From an uncultured Flavobacterium sp. (GTDB lineage Bacteria; Bacteroidota; Bacteroidia; Flavobacteriales; Flavobacteriaceae), in assembly GCF_963422545.1 (NCBI RefSeq), contig NZ_OY730257.1, positions 62,001 to 126,000 on the forward strand: a stretch of DNA of 64,000 nucleotides, given 5' to 3'. The notes under the pieces were generated by a model that ran no database searches, was not told the origin of the DNA, and worked only from the letters and a program-made list of their open reading frames with translations. Position 1 is the first letter of the stretch, and every line of letters begins with the position of its first letter. Of the stretch, positions 28,167 to 37,309 are shown piece by piece. Position numbers and translations under genes: made by a program.

Positions 28167-28961
28167 ATGCTTAAACCAGTAATTACCACACTATTTGCCA
28201 TTTTTGGCATATCTACTATTGTATCTGCACAATCCCGTTTAGCGCAAGAAGTAGGAATAATATTAGGACCCGTAGAGTTTCAATCTGATTATGGTCAAAG
28301 AAATAACTTTGACACAAATGTCGGAAACGTCGGATTTGGCGTTGGAGTTGTACACTTCTTAAATTTCTCTTCCAATAATAACAGAGAAAATTATTTTACA
28401 GAACATTTCAAAGAAAGATCTGAGTTGTCTTTCAATACAACCAAATTGGAACATTTTGGAAAATATGTAGAAAGAGAAAAAGTCAAAAACCTTGTAGAAC
28501 ACCTTAGAGCCATGCACGGCACTTCTACTTTAGTCAATCTCGGAGCTCAATTAGAATATTCTCCGTTTATGTCAATTCATGCTTTTGAAAAGACAGTTGG
28601 TGGTGTTAGCCCTTATGTCAGTCTAGGATTTCAGGTAAGTTATTACTCTACCAAAGTCGAATCAAGATTAGGTACTTTAGGACTTCCTCAAACAACTTAT
28701 CCAAAATACCTAACTCCTTCAGATGGCCATCCATACGGTTTCTCTAGTGAATCAGGAGTAGTAGCATCAGTAACAGCTGGTGTCGGAATTCATTACAAAC
28801 TAACCGAAATGAGCGATCTGATGTTCGAAGCCCGTTATCAAGGATTTAGTTCTGACTGGGTTGATGGTTTAAATCCTAATAAAGATCTTTATAAAGAAAA
28901 CAAATCAAACGATTCGCAAGTTTGGTTTAATGTTGGATACATTATGTACTTAGAATATTAA
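28167..28961 (+). CDS. Outer-membrane beta-barrel-like protein of unknown function
   Basis: 264 aa. Signal peptide 1-21 (S-T-I-V-S-A-Q) and alternating hydrophobic/aromatic strands (VGFGVGVVHFLNF, VSPYVSLGFQVSYYS, VASVTAGVGIHYKL, LMFEARYQGF, VWFNVGYIMYLEY). The last residues end in an aromatic as barrel proteins do. It looks like an eight- to ten-stranded outer-membrane barrel of the kind common in Flavobacteriia. I do not recognise a characterised homologue. It is divergent from gdhA and followed by a two-way terminator. Confidence 0.65.
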   Translation: MLKPVITTLFAIFGISTIVSAQSRLAQEVGIILGPVEFQSDYGQRNNFDTNVGNVGFGVGVVHFLNFSSNNNRENYFTEHFKERSELSFNTTKLEHFGKYVEREKVKNLVEHLRAMHGTSTLVNLGAQLEYSPFMSIHAFEKTVGGVSPYVSLGFQVSYYSTKVESRLGTLGLPQTTYPKYLTPSDGHPYGFSSESGVVASVTAGVGIHYKLTEMSDLMFEARYQGFSSDWVDGLNPNKDLYKENKSNDSQVWFNVGYIMYLEY

Positions 28962-28975
28962 AGAAATTCTAAAAT

Positions 28976-29025
28976 AAAAAAATCCCAAATTCCAAAATGA
29001 TTAAGATTGGAATTTGGGATTTTTT
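28976..29025. terminator. Bidirectional terminator, TTGGAATTTGG hairpin family copy 2
   Basis: Left arm 28976-28995 (A run then ATCCCAAATTCCAA) and right arm 29007-29025 (TTGGAATTTGGGAT then T run) pair perfectly. It serves the convergent genes on both sides. Same core as 14421-14480 and 44774-44815. Confidence 0.85.
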
Positions 29026-29042
29026 ATTTTGGAACTTAACTT

Positions 29043-30185
29043 TTAAACTAAAGCTTGTTCTAAATCTGCGATTAAATCTTCGGCATCTTCAATACCAACG
29101 CTTAATCGAACTAAATCGTCAGTAATACCAACTTCTGCTCTTTTATCAGCCGGAATAGAAGCATGTGTCATTAAAGCAGGATGATTTGCCAATGATTCAA
29201 CTCCACCAAGAGATTCTGCCAAAGTAAAAACTTTTAGTTTCTCTAAAAACGCAATTGAATCTTCTTTCTTTCCTGATTTAAAAGTAAACGAAACCATTCC
29301 GCCAAAAGCTTTCATTTGCTTTTTAGCAATTTCATGAAACGGATGACTTTTTAAACCCGGATAATAAACTGTATTAATTTTTGGATGATTACTTAAATAT
29401 TCTACAACTTTCTCCCCATTTTCACAATGTCTCTGTACTCTTAACGAAAGTGTTTTAATTCCTCTTAAAACCAAAAAACTATCCATTGGCCCAAGTGTAG
29501 CTCCGGTTGCAAATTGCTGAAAATGCAATTGATCTCCTAAAGCCTCATCTTTTACAATTAAAGCTCCGGCAATAACATCGGAATGTCCGCCAAGGTATTT
29601 TGTTGCCGAATGCATTACGATATCAGCTCCTAAATCTAAAGGTTTTTGCAAATATGGCGTTGCAAAAGTATTATCAACAGCAAACAAAATATTATTTGCT
29701 TTAGTGATTTTTGCTACTTCCTCAATGTCTGCCAATTTCATTAACGGGTTTGTTGGTGTTTCTACCCAAACTAATTTTGTGTTTTCATTGATTAATGATT
29801 TCAATTTTGCGATATCAGTCATATCAACAAAATGAAACTTAATTCCTGAATCTTTATAAATTCTCGAAAACATTCTATAGGTTCCGCCGTATAAATCATC
29901 CATAGCAATGATTTCATCACCCGCTTTAAACGATCTTAAAATACAATCTGTTGCTGCTAAACCAGATGAAAAAGCTAATCCGCGAGTACCATTTTCAATA
30001 CTTGCCAAAGCATTTTCTAAAGCAGTACGAGTTGGATTCGAGGCTCTGCTATATTCATAATCCGCCAAAGGTTTTCCCGGACTGGTTTGAATAAATGTTG
30101 AAGTTTGATACACCGGAGGCATAACCGCTCCTGTACTTGGATCATGATGTTGACCGCCATGTATTACTTTAGTATTGAATTTCAT
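29043..30185 (-). CDS. metB: Cystathionine gamma-synthase/lyase family enzyme
   Basis: A 380-aa pyridoxal-phosphate transsulfuration enzyme. YEYSRASNPTR (43-53) binds the phosphate of the neighbouring subunit, Asp171 lies in AVDNTFATPYLQ, and Lys196 in SATKYLGGHSDV forms the Schiff base. These enzymes either make cystathionine from O-acyl-homoserine and cysteine (gamma-synthase) or cleave it (gamma-lyase); sequence alone does not separate them well, and I favour synthase by length and N-terminus. Monocistronic with its own promoter, divergent from the lipoprotein gene. Confidence 0.85.
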   Translation of the reverse strand: MKFNTKVIHGGQHHDPSTGAVMPPVYQTSTFIQTSPGKPLADYEYSRASNPTRTALENALASIENGTRGLAFSSGLAATDCILRSFKAGDEIIAMDDLYGGTYRMFSRIYKDSGIKFHFVDMTDIAKLKSLINENTKLVWVETPTNPLMKLADIEEVAKITKANNILFAVDNTFATPYLQKPLDLGADIVMHSATKYLGGHSDVIAGALIVKDEALGDQLHFQQFATGATLGPMDSFLVLRGIKTLSLRVQRHCENGEKVVEYLSNHPKINTVYYPGLKSHPFHEIAKKQMKAFGGMVSFTFKSGKKEDSIAFLEKLKVFTLAESLGGVESLANHPALMTHASIPADKRAEVGITDDLVRLSVGIEDAEDLIADLEQALV

Positions 30186-30218
30186 ATAGTTATAAATTTT
30201 TAATGCTTAATTGTGGTA

Positions 30219-30226
30219 CAAATTTA
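30219..30226 (-). promoter_or_regulatory. -7 box TAAATTTG of metB
   Basis: Exact TAnnTTTG on the minus strand, 33 bp before the ATG. The divergent -7 box at 30261-30268 is only 34 bp away. Confidence 0.55.
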
Positions 30227-30260
30227 CCGTTTAATTTATTTTAATCCTGATACAACTTCT

Positions 30261-30268
30261 TACCTTTG
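30261..30268 (+). promoter_or_regulatory. -7 box TACCTTTG of the DUF3298-type lipoprotein gene
   Basis: Exact TAnnTTTG, 22 bp before the ATG at 30291. Confidence 0.6.
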
Positions 30269-30290
30269 TATATAATTAACACTTTTTGAT

Positions 30291-31034
30291 ATGAAACACT
30301 TAACTATTTTAGTCTTTTTGTTTTTAATCTTGACAAGTTGTAACAAAGGGCTTTCATTTGAAAATGAAACGTTTAAAAAAGAATCTACTATTCCTTGCAA
30401 AAACGATTGCCCAAAAATCACCATAGATGTTCCTATCGCAAAAAACACCCCGATAGTAAAAGACAGTATCAATAAAAAAGTTTTTTCTGTAATAAAAGAA
30501 ATCATTTATTTTGGAGAAGACCCATCAAAAGTGGATGACTACAAAACATTAGCCGAATCTTTTATTACTTCTTATGAAGAGATGCATAAAAAATTTCCAA
30601 GCGAAACCTTTGGCTGGGAAGGAAAAATAAAAGGAGATGTCGAATTTAATTCTGATCAGATTTTAAATATAAAAATTGATCACTATACATTTACCGGTGG
30701 TGCGCATGGATATCAGGGTTTCCGATCATTATTATTTAACCCCAAAACCGGAAAGGCAATCTTTACCGATCAATTGTTTAAAAATGAAAAAGAATTTATG
30801 GCTTTCGCCGAAAAGGAATTCAGAGCCAAATATCATATTCCAACAAAAGCCAACATTAATGCAACTGGTTTGATGTTCGAAAACGATACGTTTCAATTGC
30901 CTCAGAATATTTTTTATACAGATGAAGGCTTACTTTTATATTACAACTCTTATGAAGCCGCTTCGTATGCCGATGGTCCAAAAGAACTTTTATTTTCTTA
31001 TGATAAAGTCGATAAGTATTTAAAATATCACTAG
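30291..31034 (+). CDS. DUF3298/DUF4163-type lipoprotein
   Basis: 247 aa. A type II signal peptide ends at LILTSC (Cys17). The body matches the DUF4163 plus DUF3298 arrangement: an N-terminal part with two cysteines (CKNDC), then YTFTGGAHGYQG (the hallmark of DUF3298), FNPKTGKAIFTDQLF and a C-terminal LLLYYNSYEAASYADGP. Related proteins include RsiV-type extracytoplasmic domains and lysozyme-binding modules; the role of the Bacteroidota lipoproteins is not established. No anti-sigma helix is present. Confidence 0.8.
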   Translation: MKHLTILVFLFLILTSCNKGLSFENETFKKESTIPCKNDCPKITIDVPIAKNTPIVKDSINKKVFSVIKEIIYFGEDPSKVDDYKTLAESFITSYEEMHKKFPSETFGWEGKIKGDVEFNSDQILNIKIDHYTFTGGAHGYQGFRSLLFNPKTGKAIFTDQLFKNEKEFMAFAEKEFRAKYHIPTKANINATGLMFENDTFQLPQNIFYTDEGLLLYYNSYEAASYADGPKELLFSYDKVDKYLKYH

Positions 31035-31062
31035 CTCTGTTTAAACACAAAAAAGATAATTC

Positions 31063-31115
31063 GGCTAAAGCCAATTAAGAAATAATCAACTTATACCTCC
31101 AGCTAAAGCAGGAGG
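31063..31115. repeat. CTAAAGC-centred palindromes
   Basis: GGCTAAAGCC (31063-31072) and CCTCCAGCTAAAGCAGGAGG (31096-31115) are two hairpins sharing the centre CTAAAGC. From memory, the second type recurs between genes in Flavobacterium. Confidence 0.5.
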
Positions 31116-31148
31116 CAATTCAATATAAAAATTTACAGTTTTCGCGTT

Positions 31149-31172
31149 AGACGCACTGCCGTGCGTCTCTAC
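31149..31172. repeat. GACGCAC palindrome, copy 1
   Basis: AGACGCAC-TGCC-GTGCGTCT followed by CTAC. The same element in the same orientation is at 32456-32479, so the pair brackets the AlbA_2 gene. Confidence 0.7.
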
Positions 31173-31220
31173 AAAAAAACCTTTGTCGCTTTGTTCCTTC
31201 GAACCTCTGAACCTTTCTTT

Positions 31221-32366
31221 TCACTGGACATCATATTTCATTTTTCGCAAAATCCTCAATGCTTCTTTAAACGACAAATAGATATTACCAAAAGGTTTCA
31301 GAAGCAATTTTGCGTCGATTAGTTTTTGTTTCGCGTCATCAAAGCCATTCAAATAACAAATCATAAAAGTTGACGGGAGATTTTCCAGATCTTTTAATTC
31401 ACGTCCTGATAAAGGAATTCCTTTTTGGAGTTTTTGAAGCAATGCCATATTCGAATTATAAATATGATACAACATTTTCCGGTTAAATTCGGGAGGTTGA
31501 AAAAGCATTACACGATCAATCTTATAATATCCATTGTCGAAAAAATGAATCGTTTGTTTCTCTAAAGCATAATAACTCGTTTTGTCATTTAAACCCAACG
31601 GAACATATTCGGTTATGGTAAAACTATCGTCATCAAAAACAATCGTAACAACATCCTGCGCGGAATAAAAAAGTTTAATTTGTTCGTTGATTAATTCAAT
31701 ATCTACACGGGATAAGAATGTTTTATCTCGGGATTTTTTAGGAACTCCCGCCCAGCAAATCACAAACAATTCTTTAAAAACATGATATTTCGGCGACATG
31801 TCTTTATGCCTGAAATTCATAAAATCAATAACTCCGTCAAGAGTATACTGAATACTATTTCGGGAACTATTTTCGATTCCGATTACCGTTTCTGTATTTT
31901 GATAATTTTTTTCAACTTCTTCACTAATTTCTAAAGGAATCGAATTACTTCCACGTCTAACAAAAATACTGTTTGCAAGTATCGTATGAATTCCTTTTTT
32001 GAAATAGGAGATTTTGCTTTTGGGTTTAATAGTTACCAATCCAATTACTTTATCTTTTGGAAGATTCGGAAATGGCACATTTTCATATTGAATTTTAGGC
32101 GGATTTTCCAGAAAAGCATTAACAAGATTCTGGATTCGGCTATCGTCAAAAAAATCATCACCAACAATTTCGTTATCCTGATCTTCTACTCCAACCACAA
32201 TATAAGAATTATTGGTTGGATTTGAATTTGACAACGCACAAATGTGTTTCAAAAACTTTCCTTTTCCTTCTCTGGAATGAAGATTCAACTGCCTTTTTTT
32301 ATCATAAAAACTGCTCTCGTCATTATGTGCGAGTAAGTTTTTTATTAAAAGGCGTTTATTGATCAT
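31221..32366 (-). CDS. AlbA_2 (Schlafen AlbA-like) domain ATP-binding protein
   Basis: 381 aa. The N-terminal 150 residues match the AlbA_2 domain (KGKFLKHICALSNSN, YIVVGVEDQDNEIVGDD, ILANSIFVRRGSNS), which binds nucleic acid and is found in transcription regulators and Schlafen-like nucleases. Residues 150-381 have no domain I recognise. No helix-turn-helix or AAA module is evident. The gene is alone, flanked by identical palindromes 49 bp beyond its stop and 90 bp before its start, which may point to past movement as a unit. Possible roles are regulation or phage defence; neither is shown here. Confidence 0.75.
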   Translation of the reverse strand: MINKRLLIKNLLAHNDESSFYDKKRQLNLHSREGKGKFLKHICALSNSNPTNNSYIVVGVEDQDNEIVGDDFFDDSRIQNLVNAFLENPPKIQYENVPFPNLPKDKVIGLVTIKPKSKISYFKKGIHTILANSIFVRRGSNSIPLEISEEVEKNYQNTETVIGIENSSRNSIQYTLDGVIDFMNFRHKDMSPKYHVFKELFVICWAGVPKKSRDKTFLSRVDIELINEQIKLFYSAQDVVTIVFDDDSFTITEYVPLGLNDKTSYYALEKQTIHFFDNGYYKIDRVMLFQPPEFNRKMLYHIYNSNMALLQKLQKGIPLSGRELKDLENLPSTFMICYLNGFDDAKQKLIDAKLLLKPFGNIYLSFKEALRILRKMKYDVQ

Positions 32367-32455
32367 GGTTTATGTTTTTTTGTCTGCCACTAATTACACA
32401 AATAAAAAGTTCATAATTGTTTTATTTGCACCTCTATAAATTTGAAACGTAAAAA

Positions 32456-32479
32456 AGACGCACTACTGTGCGTCTCTAC
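32456..32479. repeat. GACGCAC palindrome, copy 2
   Basis: AGACGCAC-TACT-GTGCGTCT followed by CTAC; differs from copy 1 at 31149-31172 only in the loop. It lies 14 bp beyond the stop of the short-chain dehydrogenase gene and could also serve as its terminator. Confidence 0.7.
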
Positions 32480-32492
32480 GATAAATTTCTTA

Positions 32493-33248
32493 TCAAATAT
32501 TTTTCTTAACAATTGTCGACGATGCTTGTGCCGTGCTCATTACAACCAAATCAGCAATATTAACGTGATACGGTCTTGAAATCACAAAATGAATAATATC
32601 GGCAATATCTTCTGCCTGCAACGGATCAAATCCTTTGTACACATTTGAAGCTCGTTCGACATCACCTTTAAAACGCACTTCACTAAATTCGGTAGCAACC
32701 ATTCCGGGATGAATTCCGCCAACTCTAATTCCGTACGGATTCAAATCGATTCGCATTCCCTGTGTGATTGCATCCACTGCATGTTTTGAAGCGCAATATA
32801 CATTTCCGTTCGGGTAAACTTCTTTTGCAGCTGTTGATCCAATATTAATAATATGTCCTGATTTTCTTTCGATCATTTTTGGCATTACCGCTTTAGAAAC
32901 ATACAAAAGACCTTTTACATTAATATCAATCATAGCATCCCAATCGTCAACATCTCCGTTCTGGATTGGATCTAAACCATGTGCATTTCCGGCATTATTA
33001 ATTAAAACATCAATTGCCGAAAACTCCTCAGGCAAATTATTAATACTATCAAAAGCCGCATTTTTATCCCGAACATCAAAAGACAAAGAATGCACTTCTG
33101 TAAAAGCAGAAAGTTCTTTTTCCAATTCCGTTAAACGATCAATACGTCTTCCGCAAAGGACAACTTTATAGTTATTTTTAGCTAATATTTGTGCCGTTGC
33201 CTTTCCAATTCCGCTTGTAGCACCAGTTATTAATACAGTTTTTTTCAT
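32493..33248 (-). CDS. SDR-family NAD(P)-dependent oxidoreductase, YdfG-like
   Basis: A 251-aa classical short-chain dehydrogenase. TGATSGIG (8-15) binds the cofactor, with Arg35 in CGRR suggesting NADP. NNAG at 84-87 and the catalytic Ser138, Tyr151 and Lys155 (YCASK) are present. It resembles YdfG, which oxidises 3-hydroxy acids such as serine and reduces malonic semialdehyde. Its own -7 box TAATTTTG is at 33314-33321. Substrate not certain. Confidence 0.85.
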   Translation of the reverse strand: MKKTVLITGATSGIGKATAQILAKNNYKVVLCGRRIDRLTELEKELSAFTEVHSLSFDVRDKNAAFDSINNLPEEFSAIDVLINNAGNAHGLDPIQNGDVDDWDAMIDINVKGLLYVSKAVMPKMIERKSGHIINIGSTAAKEVYPNGNVYCASKHAVDAITQGMRIDLNPYGIRVGGIHPGMVATEFSEVRFKGDVERASNVYKGFDPLQAEDIADIIHFVISRPYHVNIADLVVMSTAQASSTIVKKNI

Positions 33249-33313
33249 GATTTAAATTTCCTACTTTTAAGAGATAATCAAACTTTTTTCTTAAAATTCG
33301 ATTAAAATTTCTA

Positions 33314-33321
33314 CAAAATTA
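33314..33321 (-). promoter_or_regulatory. -7 box TAATTTTG of the SDR gene
   Basis: Exact TAnnTTTG on the minus strand, 65 bp before the ATG. Confidence 0.45.
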
Positions 33322-33384
33322 CAGCATAAAGACACTAAATGATTTTTATTCTGCGTTATTAATTTACTAATTTAAAAGAAAGTC

Positions 33385-34188
33385 ATGAAAAAAGTAAAAC
33401 TTAATTTAGAAATACTTCTCCTGACATTGTTGTTTTGTTTATTTCTTACAAGTTGTAGCAGCAATAATGACAACAACGCTCAAACTTCAAAAGTTAGTGT
33501 AAGAATGAGTGATGCTCCAGGTGATTACGACCAAGTAAACGTTGAAGTATTAGACGTTAAGATTAAAAGCAATTTAGAAACCGGTGAGGATGGATGGGTC
33601 AGCATCGGAAATATAACTCCAGGTATATACAATTTGCTTCATTTAACTGGTGGTGTAAATGTTCTTTTGGCAGATAACCAGGTTCCTTCAGGGTTTTTAG
33701 GACAAATCAGATTGATTCTTGGCGAACACAATACAGTTGTTAAAAACGGTGTAACTTATCCTTTAAAAACACCAAGTGCTCAACAATCAGGTCTAAAACT
33801 AAACGTTAATCAAACATTGGTATCAGGTGTAACTTATGATTTTTTATTAGATTTTGATGTAGAACATTCTGTTGTTGTTCAGGCTGGTAGTTCTGGTAAT
33901 TACAACTTACATCCTGTAATCAGAGTTTCTACAACTGCTACATCCGGAGCAATTAAAGGAATTGTAACCCCAATTACTGTTCAGTCTTTGGTATCAGTTC
34001 AAGTTGCTGGTGTAACAGTATCAGCTTATACAAATGAGTTGGGTGCTTTTCAACTAAACGGTATTCCCGCAGGAACTTATACCGTAACTATCACACCAGA
34101 TCCAACTTCGGCATTGCCGCCTTTAGTGGTTCCTAATATTGTGGTGGTTAACGGACAAATTACAAATATGAACACTCTGGCTTTATAA
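33385..34188 (+). CDS. DUF4382 lipoprotein with carboxypeptidase-regulatory-like C-terminus
   Basis: 267 aa. Type II signal peptide with lipobox LTSC (Cys24). Residues about 35-185 match DUF4382 (VRMSDAPGDYDQVNVEVLDV, LLHLTGGVNVLLAD, GQIRLILGEHN). From 190 on, GAIKGIVTPITVQSLVSVQV to AFQLNGIPAGTYTVTI is a carboxypeptidase-regulatory-like beta-sandwich. It is a surface or periplasmic lipoprotein; DUF4382 has no assigned function. It ends at a two-way terminator shared with the convergent aldo/keto reductase. Confidence 0.85.
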   Translation: MKKVKLNLEILLLTLLFCLFLTSCSSNNDNNAQTSKVSVRMSDAPGDYDQVNVEVLDVKIKSNLETGEDGWVSIGNITPGIYNLLHLTGGVNVLLADNQVPSGFLGQIRLILGEHNTVVKNGVTYPLKTPSAQQSGLKLNVNQTLVSGVTYDFLLDFDVEHSVVVQAGSSGNYNLHPVIRVSTTATSGAIKGIVTPITVQSLVSVQVAGVTVSAYTNELGAFQLNGIPAGTYTVTITPDPTSALPPLVVPNIVVVNGQITNMNTLAL

Positions 34189-34204
34189 TAAATAATTTAA
34201 GCAT

Positions 34205-34246
34205 AAAAAAACAGCTATACCTCAATTAAGTATAGCTGTTATTTTG
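34205..34246. terminator. Bidirectional terminator
   Basis: AACAGCTATAC (34210-34220) pairs with GTATAGCTGTT (34230-34240), with an A run on the left and a T-rich run on the right. Confidence 0.88.
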
Positions 34247-34264
34247 TCTATAAACTTTTACCAA

Positions 34265-35137
34265 TTAAGGCACATCGTCACCCATACTTTCTGTCCAGAT
34301 GGCAAACCAGTCTTCTTTGTCCATTTCAAGTTCAACGGCTTTCATCAGCGATTGAATTCTGGCAATATTTACTGTTCCTGCAATCGGAATTACTCCTGCA
34401 GGATGTTTCAAAATCCACGCTAGTAAAAGTGTGTCAGAACCAAAACCATATTTTTGAACCAAATCAGCAAACAGTTTTTTCAAACGACGTGTTTTTTTAG
34501 TGTCCTCTCTAAAAACTGTTCCAAGCGGATTCCATGACAACGGACGAATTCCGTACGTTTGCATATAATCTAAACTTCCATCAGTCATTGCTTCAAAATG
34601 AGTAGCCGAAAATTGCACCTGATTATAACTTATTTCTGTTTTCTGGCGAATTAATTCGCTTTGAGAACTTGTAAAATTAGAAAGACCAAAATCAATAATT
34701 TTTCCTTCTGATTTTAATTTCTCCACCGCTTCAGCAATTTCATCTGCCTGCATCAACGGGCTTGGTCTGTGCAATAAAAAAACATCAACATAATCTGTTT
34801 TTAGTTTCTTTAAAGATTCTTCAACAGACCAAATAATATATTCTTTAGAATAATCGTAGTGTTTAATTTTGTTGTTTCGGCTTTCAGCAATCATCTGAAT
34901 TCCGCATTTAGTAATTAATTGTAATTTTTCGCGCGCAATTTTGCTGGCATGAAATGCTTTTCCAAAATCTGCTTCTGTTGTATAGGCCCCGTAAATGTCC
35001 GCATGGTCAAAAGTTGTAATTTTGTTTTCGATACAAATCTGTATCATGTTTTCCATTTCCTTAAGCGTAAGGTTTTTATCCCAAACACCCCAATTCATAG
35101 TGCCCGAAATTATAGGCGATAATGCTGTTTTACTCAT
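34265..35137 (-). CDS. Aldo/keto reductase, YdhF-like
   Basis: A 290-aa NADPH-dependent reductase with a TIM-barrel fold. The tetrad is Asp44 (TFDHADIYG), Tyr49, Lys77 (LITKCGI) and His123 (LLHRPSP). The C-terminus AGVIPIAGTVNIARIQ resembles the cofactor-binding segment of the E. coli YdhF group. It acts on unknown carbonyl substrates in the cytoplasm. Single gene, convergent with the DUF4382 lipoprotein and divergent from the bat operon. Confidence 0.88.
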   Translation of the reverse strand: MSKTALSPIISGTMNWGVWDKNLTLKEMENMIQICIENKITTFDHADIYGAYTTEADFGKAFHASKIAREKLQLITKCGIQMIAESRNNKIKHYDYSKEYIIWSVEESLKKLKTDYVDVFLLHRPSPLMQADEIAEAVEKLKSEGKIIDFGLSNFTSSQSELIRQKTEISYNQVQFSATHFEAMTDGSLDYMQTYGIRPLSWNPLGTVFREDTKKTRRLKKLFADLVQKYGFGSDTLLLAWILKHPAGVIPIAGTVNIARIQSLMKAVELEMDKEDWFAIWTESMGDDVP

Positions 35138-35360
35138 GGTTTTATTGCGTTATTTTTGGTAATAAATATGCTTTTCTGAAGCATAATCATCAAAGTTCTT
35201 AAAAATATAAAAATAGATTCACAATTAGTCCTTAAAATTAGGTCTTTGGTCGAAGTTTTAACCATTCTTTAACATCTTACTTCTCAAAAAATATTCAATT
35301 TGCACTCTCAAAAGTAAGGCATAAAAATCAACGTTTTAAAAAGGTTTTAAAAATATTTAT

Positions 35361-36365
35361 ATGGAAGAAAATACAACGACTTTAGACATTAGAGCGATAA
35401 ATGAGAAAATTGAAAGAGAAAGTGCTTTTATAGACCTTCTTACAATGGAGATGAACAAAGTTATTGTGGGCCAGAAACATATGGTCGAACGTTTACTAAT
35501 TGGACTTTTAGGACAAGGGCATATTTTGCTTGAAGGTGTTCCCGGATTGGCAAAAACTTTAGCGATAAATACTTTGTCACAAGCGGTTCAGGGTTCATTC
35601 AGTCGTATTCAGTTTACTCCCGACTTATTACCTGCCGATGTTGTTGGAACGATGATTTATAACATCAAAGCAAACGAGTTCTCAATTAAAAAAGGGCCAA
35701 TCTTCGCTAATTTCGTCCTTGCAGATGAGATTAACCGTGCTCCGGCAAAGGTTCAGTCAGCACTTTTGGAGGCGATGCAGGAAAAACAAGTAACTATTGG
35801 CGACACAACTTTCAAACTTGATCGTCCGTTTTTAGTACTTGCAACACAAAATCCAATTGAGCAAGAAGGAACATACGCTCTTCCAGAAGCGCAAGTTGAC
35901 CGTTTTATGCTTAAAACCGTAATTGATTACCCAAAAATTGACGAAGAGCGTTTTGTAATTCGTCAAAACTTAAAAGGATCTTACGAAAAAGTAAATCCAG
36001 TAGTTTCTGTAGAGCAAATTTTACGCGCACAAGAAGCTGTCCGTGAAGTCTACATGGACGAAAAAATCGAAAAATACATTCTAGATATCATCTTTGCTAC
36101 TCGTTATCCGGAGAAGTACAAACTTGCAGACTTAAAACCTCTTATTAGTTTTGGAGCATCACCACGTGGAAGTATCAATTTAGCTAATGCAGCAAAATGT
36201 TACGCTTTTATTAAACGTCGTGGATATGTAATTCCAGAAGACGTTCGTGCAGTTGTACATGATGTTCTACGTCACAGAGTTGGGATAACATATGAGGCTG
36301 AAGCCGAAAATATTACTTCTGTAGACATTATCAACAAAATCGTAAATGAGATTGAAGTACCTTAA
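35361..36365 (+). CDS. MoxR-family AAA+ ATPase, first gene of the bat operon
   Basis: 334 aa. Walker A GVPGLAKT (59-66), Walker B VLADEINRAPAK (119-130), sensor 1 around ATQNPIEQEGTYALPEAQ (161-178) and the AAA lid. MoxR ATPases act as chaperones that activate von Willebrand factor A proteins, here very likely BatA/BatB or the DUF58 protein encoded downstream. In Bacteroides the homologous cluster supports oxygen tolerance. It opens an eight-gene run on the plus strand; no strong promoter was found, the best candidate being TCAATTTG near 35295. Confidence 0.93.
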   Translation: MEENTTTLDIRAINEKIERESAFIDLLTMEMNKVIVGQKHMVERLLIGLLGQGHILLEGVPGLAKTLAINTLSQAVQGSFSRIQFTPDLLPADVVGTMIYNIKANEFSIKKGPIFANFVLADEINRAPAKVQSALLEAMQEKQVTIGDTTFKLDRPFLVLATQNPIEQEGTYALPEAQVDRFMLKTVIDYPKIDEERFVIRQNLKGSYEKVNPVVSVEQILRAQEAVREVYMDEKIEKYILDIIFATRYPEKYKLADLKPLISFGASPRGSINLANAAKCYAFIKRRGYVIPEDVRAVVHDVLRHRVGITYEAEAENITSVDIINKIVNEIEVP

Positions 36366-36445
36366 AAATAGTTTTCAGTTTTCAGTCACAGTAAACACTT
36401 TATTAAGTAAACTGCGACTGAAAACTGCGACTGAAAACTAAAGAA
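36366..36445. repeat. ACTGAAAACTG word-repeat spacer in the bat operon
   Basis: The spacer is made of GTTTTCAGT on the left and two copies of GCGACTGAAAACT on the right; they can fold into a hairpin. A related spacer with the same word lies at 40097-40171. Confidence 0.65.
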
Positions 36446-37309
36446 ATGGATACAAAAGAGCTTTTAAAAAAAGTACGAAAGATTGAAATCAAAACCAAAA
36501 GATTGAGCAATCATATCTTTTCGGGAGAATACCACTCTTCATTTAAGGGGCGCGGGATGACTTTTAGCGAAGTACGTCAATACCAGTATGGCGATGATAT
36601 TCGTAACATCGATTGGAATGTAACTGCACGCTACAACGAAGCCCATGTAAAAGTTTTTGAAGAAGAACGAGAACTAACCATGATGTTAATGGTAGATATT
36701 TCTGGTTCAGAAGGTTTTGGTTCAAAAAGTCAGTTTAAAAAAGACATCGTCACCGAAATTGCGGCAACGATGGCTTTTTCGGCTACACAAAATAATGACA
36801 AAATTGGTTTAATATTGTTTTCTGACCATGTAGAGTTGTATATTCCGCCAAAAAAAGGTCGTTCACACGTTTTGAGAGTTATTCGTGAATTAATCGAATT
36901 TGAACCAAAAAGCCATAAAACAGATATCGCACAAGCTCTGAAATTTCTATCCGGAACTCAGAAAAAGAAAGCCATTGTTTTTATGATTTCCGATTTCATG
37001 TCTGAAGATTATGAGCACACTTTAAAAATCGCGTCTAAAAAACATGATATTACAGGAGTTCGTGTCTATGATATTCGTGAAGAAAAAATTCCAAATTTAG
37101 GAATGGTATCCATGCTTGACGCTGAAACCGGAAAAATTCAGTTGGTTGATACAGGCTCGAAAACAGTACGCATGAATTACGAAAAACACTATCAGGAAAA
37201 AGTAAATTATTTCAAAGATATTTTTAGTAAATCTGGTGCAGGTGTTGTAAACACAAGAGTTGACGAAAATTACGTAACTAAACTATTAGGTTATTTCAAA
37301 TCTAGATAA
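36446..37309 (+). CDS. DUF58 domain protein of the bat operon
   Basis: 287 aa. The DUF58 core FSEVRQYQYGDDIRNIDWNVTAR (given here in outline, residues about 38-60) is followed by a von Willebrand-like fold with a metal-site motif MVDISGSE (DxSxS). DUF58 proteins are regularly encoded beside MoxR ATPases and are thought to be their substrates or adaptors. It is soluble, without signal peptide. It lies 80 bp after moxR and 150 bp before the next gene, both gaps filled with word repeats. Confidence 0.9.
   Translation: MDTKELLKKVRKIEIKTKRLSNHIFSGEYHSSFKGRGMTFSEVRQYQYGDDIRNIDWNVTARYNEAHVKVFEEERELTMMLMVDISGSEGFGSKSQFKKDIVTEIAATMAFSATQNNDKIGLILFSDHVELYIPPKKGRSHVLRVIRELIEFEPKSHKTDIAQALKFLSGTQKKKAIVFMISDFMSEDYEHTLKIASKKHDITGVRVYDIREEKIPNLGMVSMLDAETGKIQLVDTGSKTVRMNYEKHYQEKVNYFKDIFSKSGAGVVNTRVDENYVTKLLGYFKSR

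Noticed and set aside
31149..32479. Insertion sequence around the AlbA_2 gene
   Set aside because: No transposase and no target duplication; the flanking palindromes face the same way instead of forming terminal inverted repeats.
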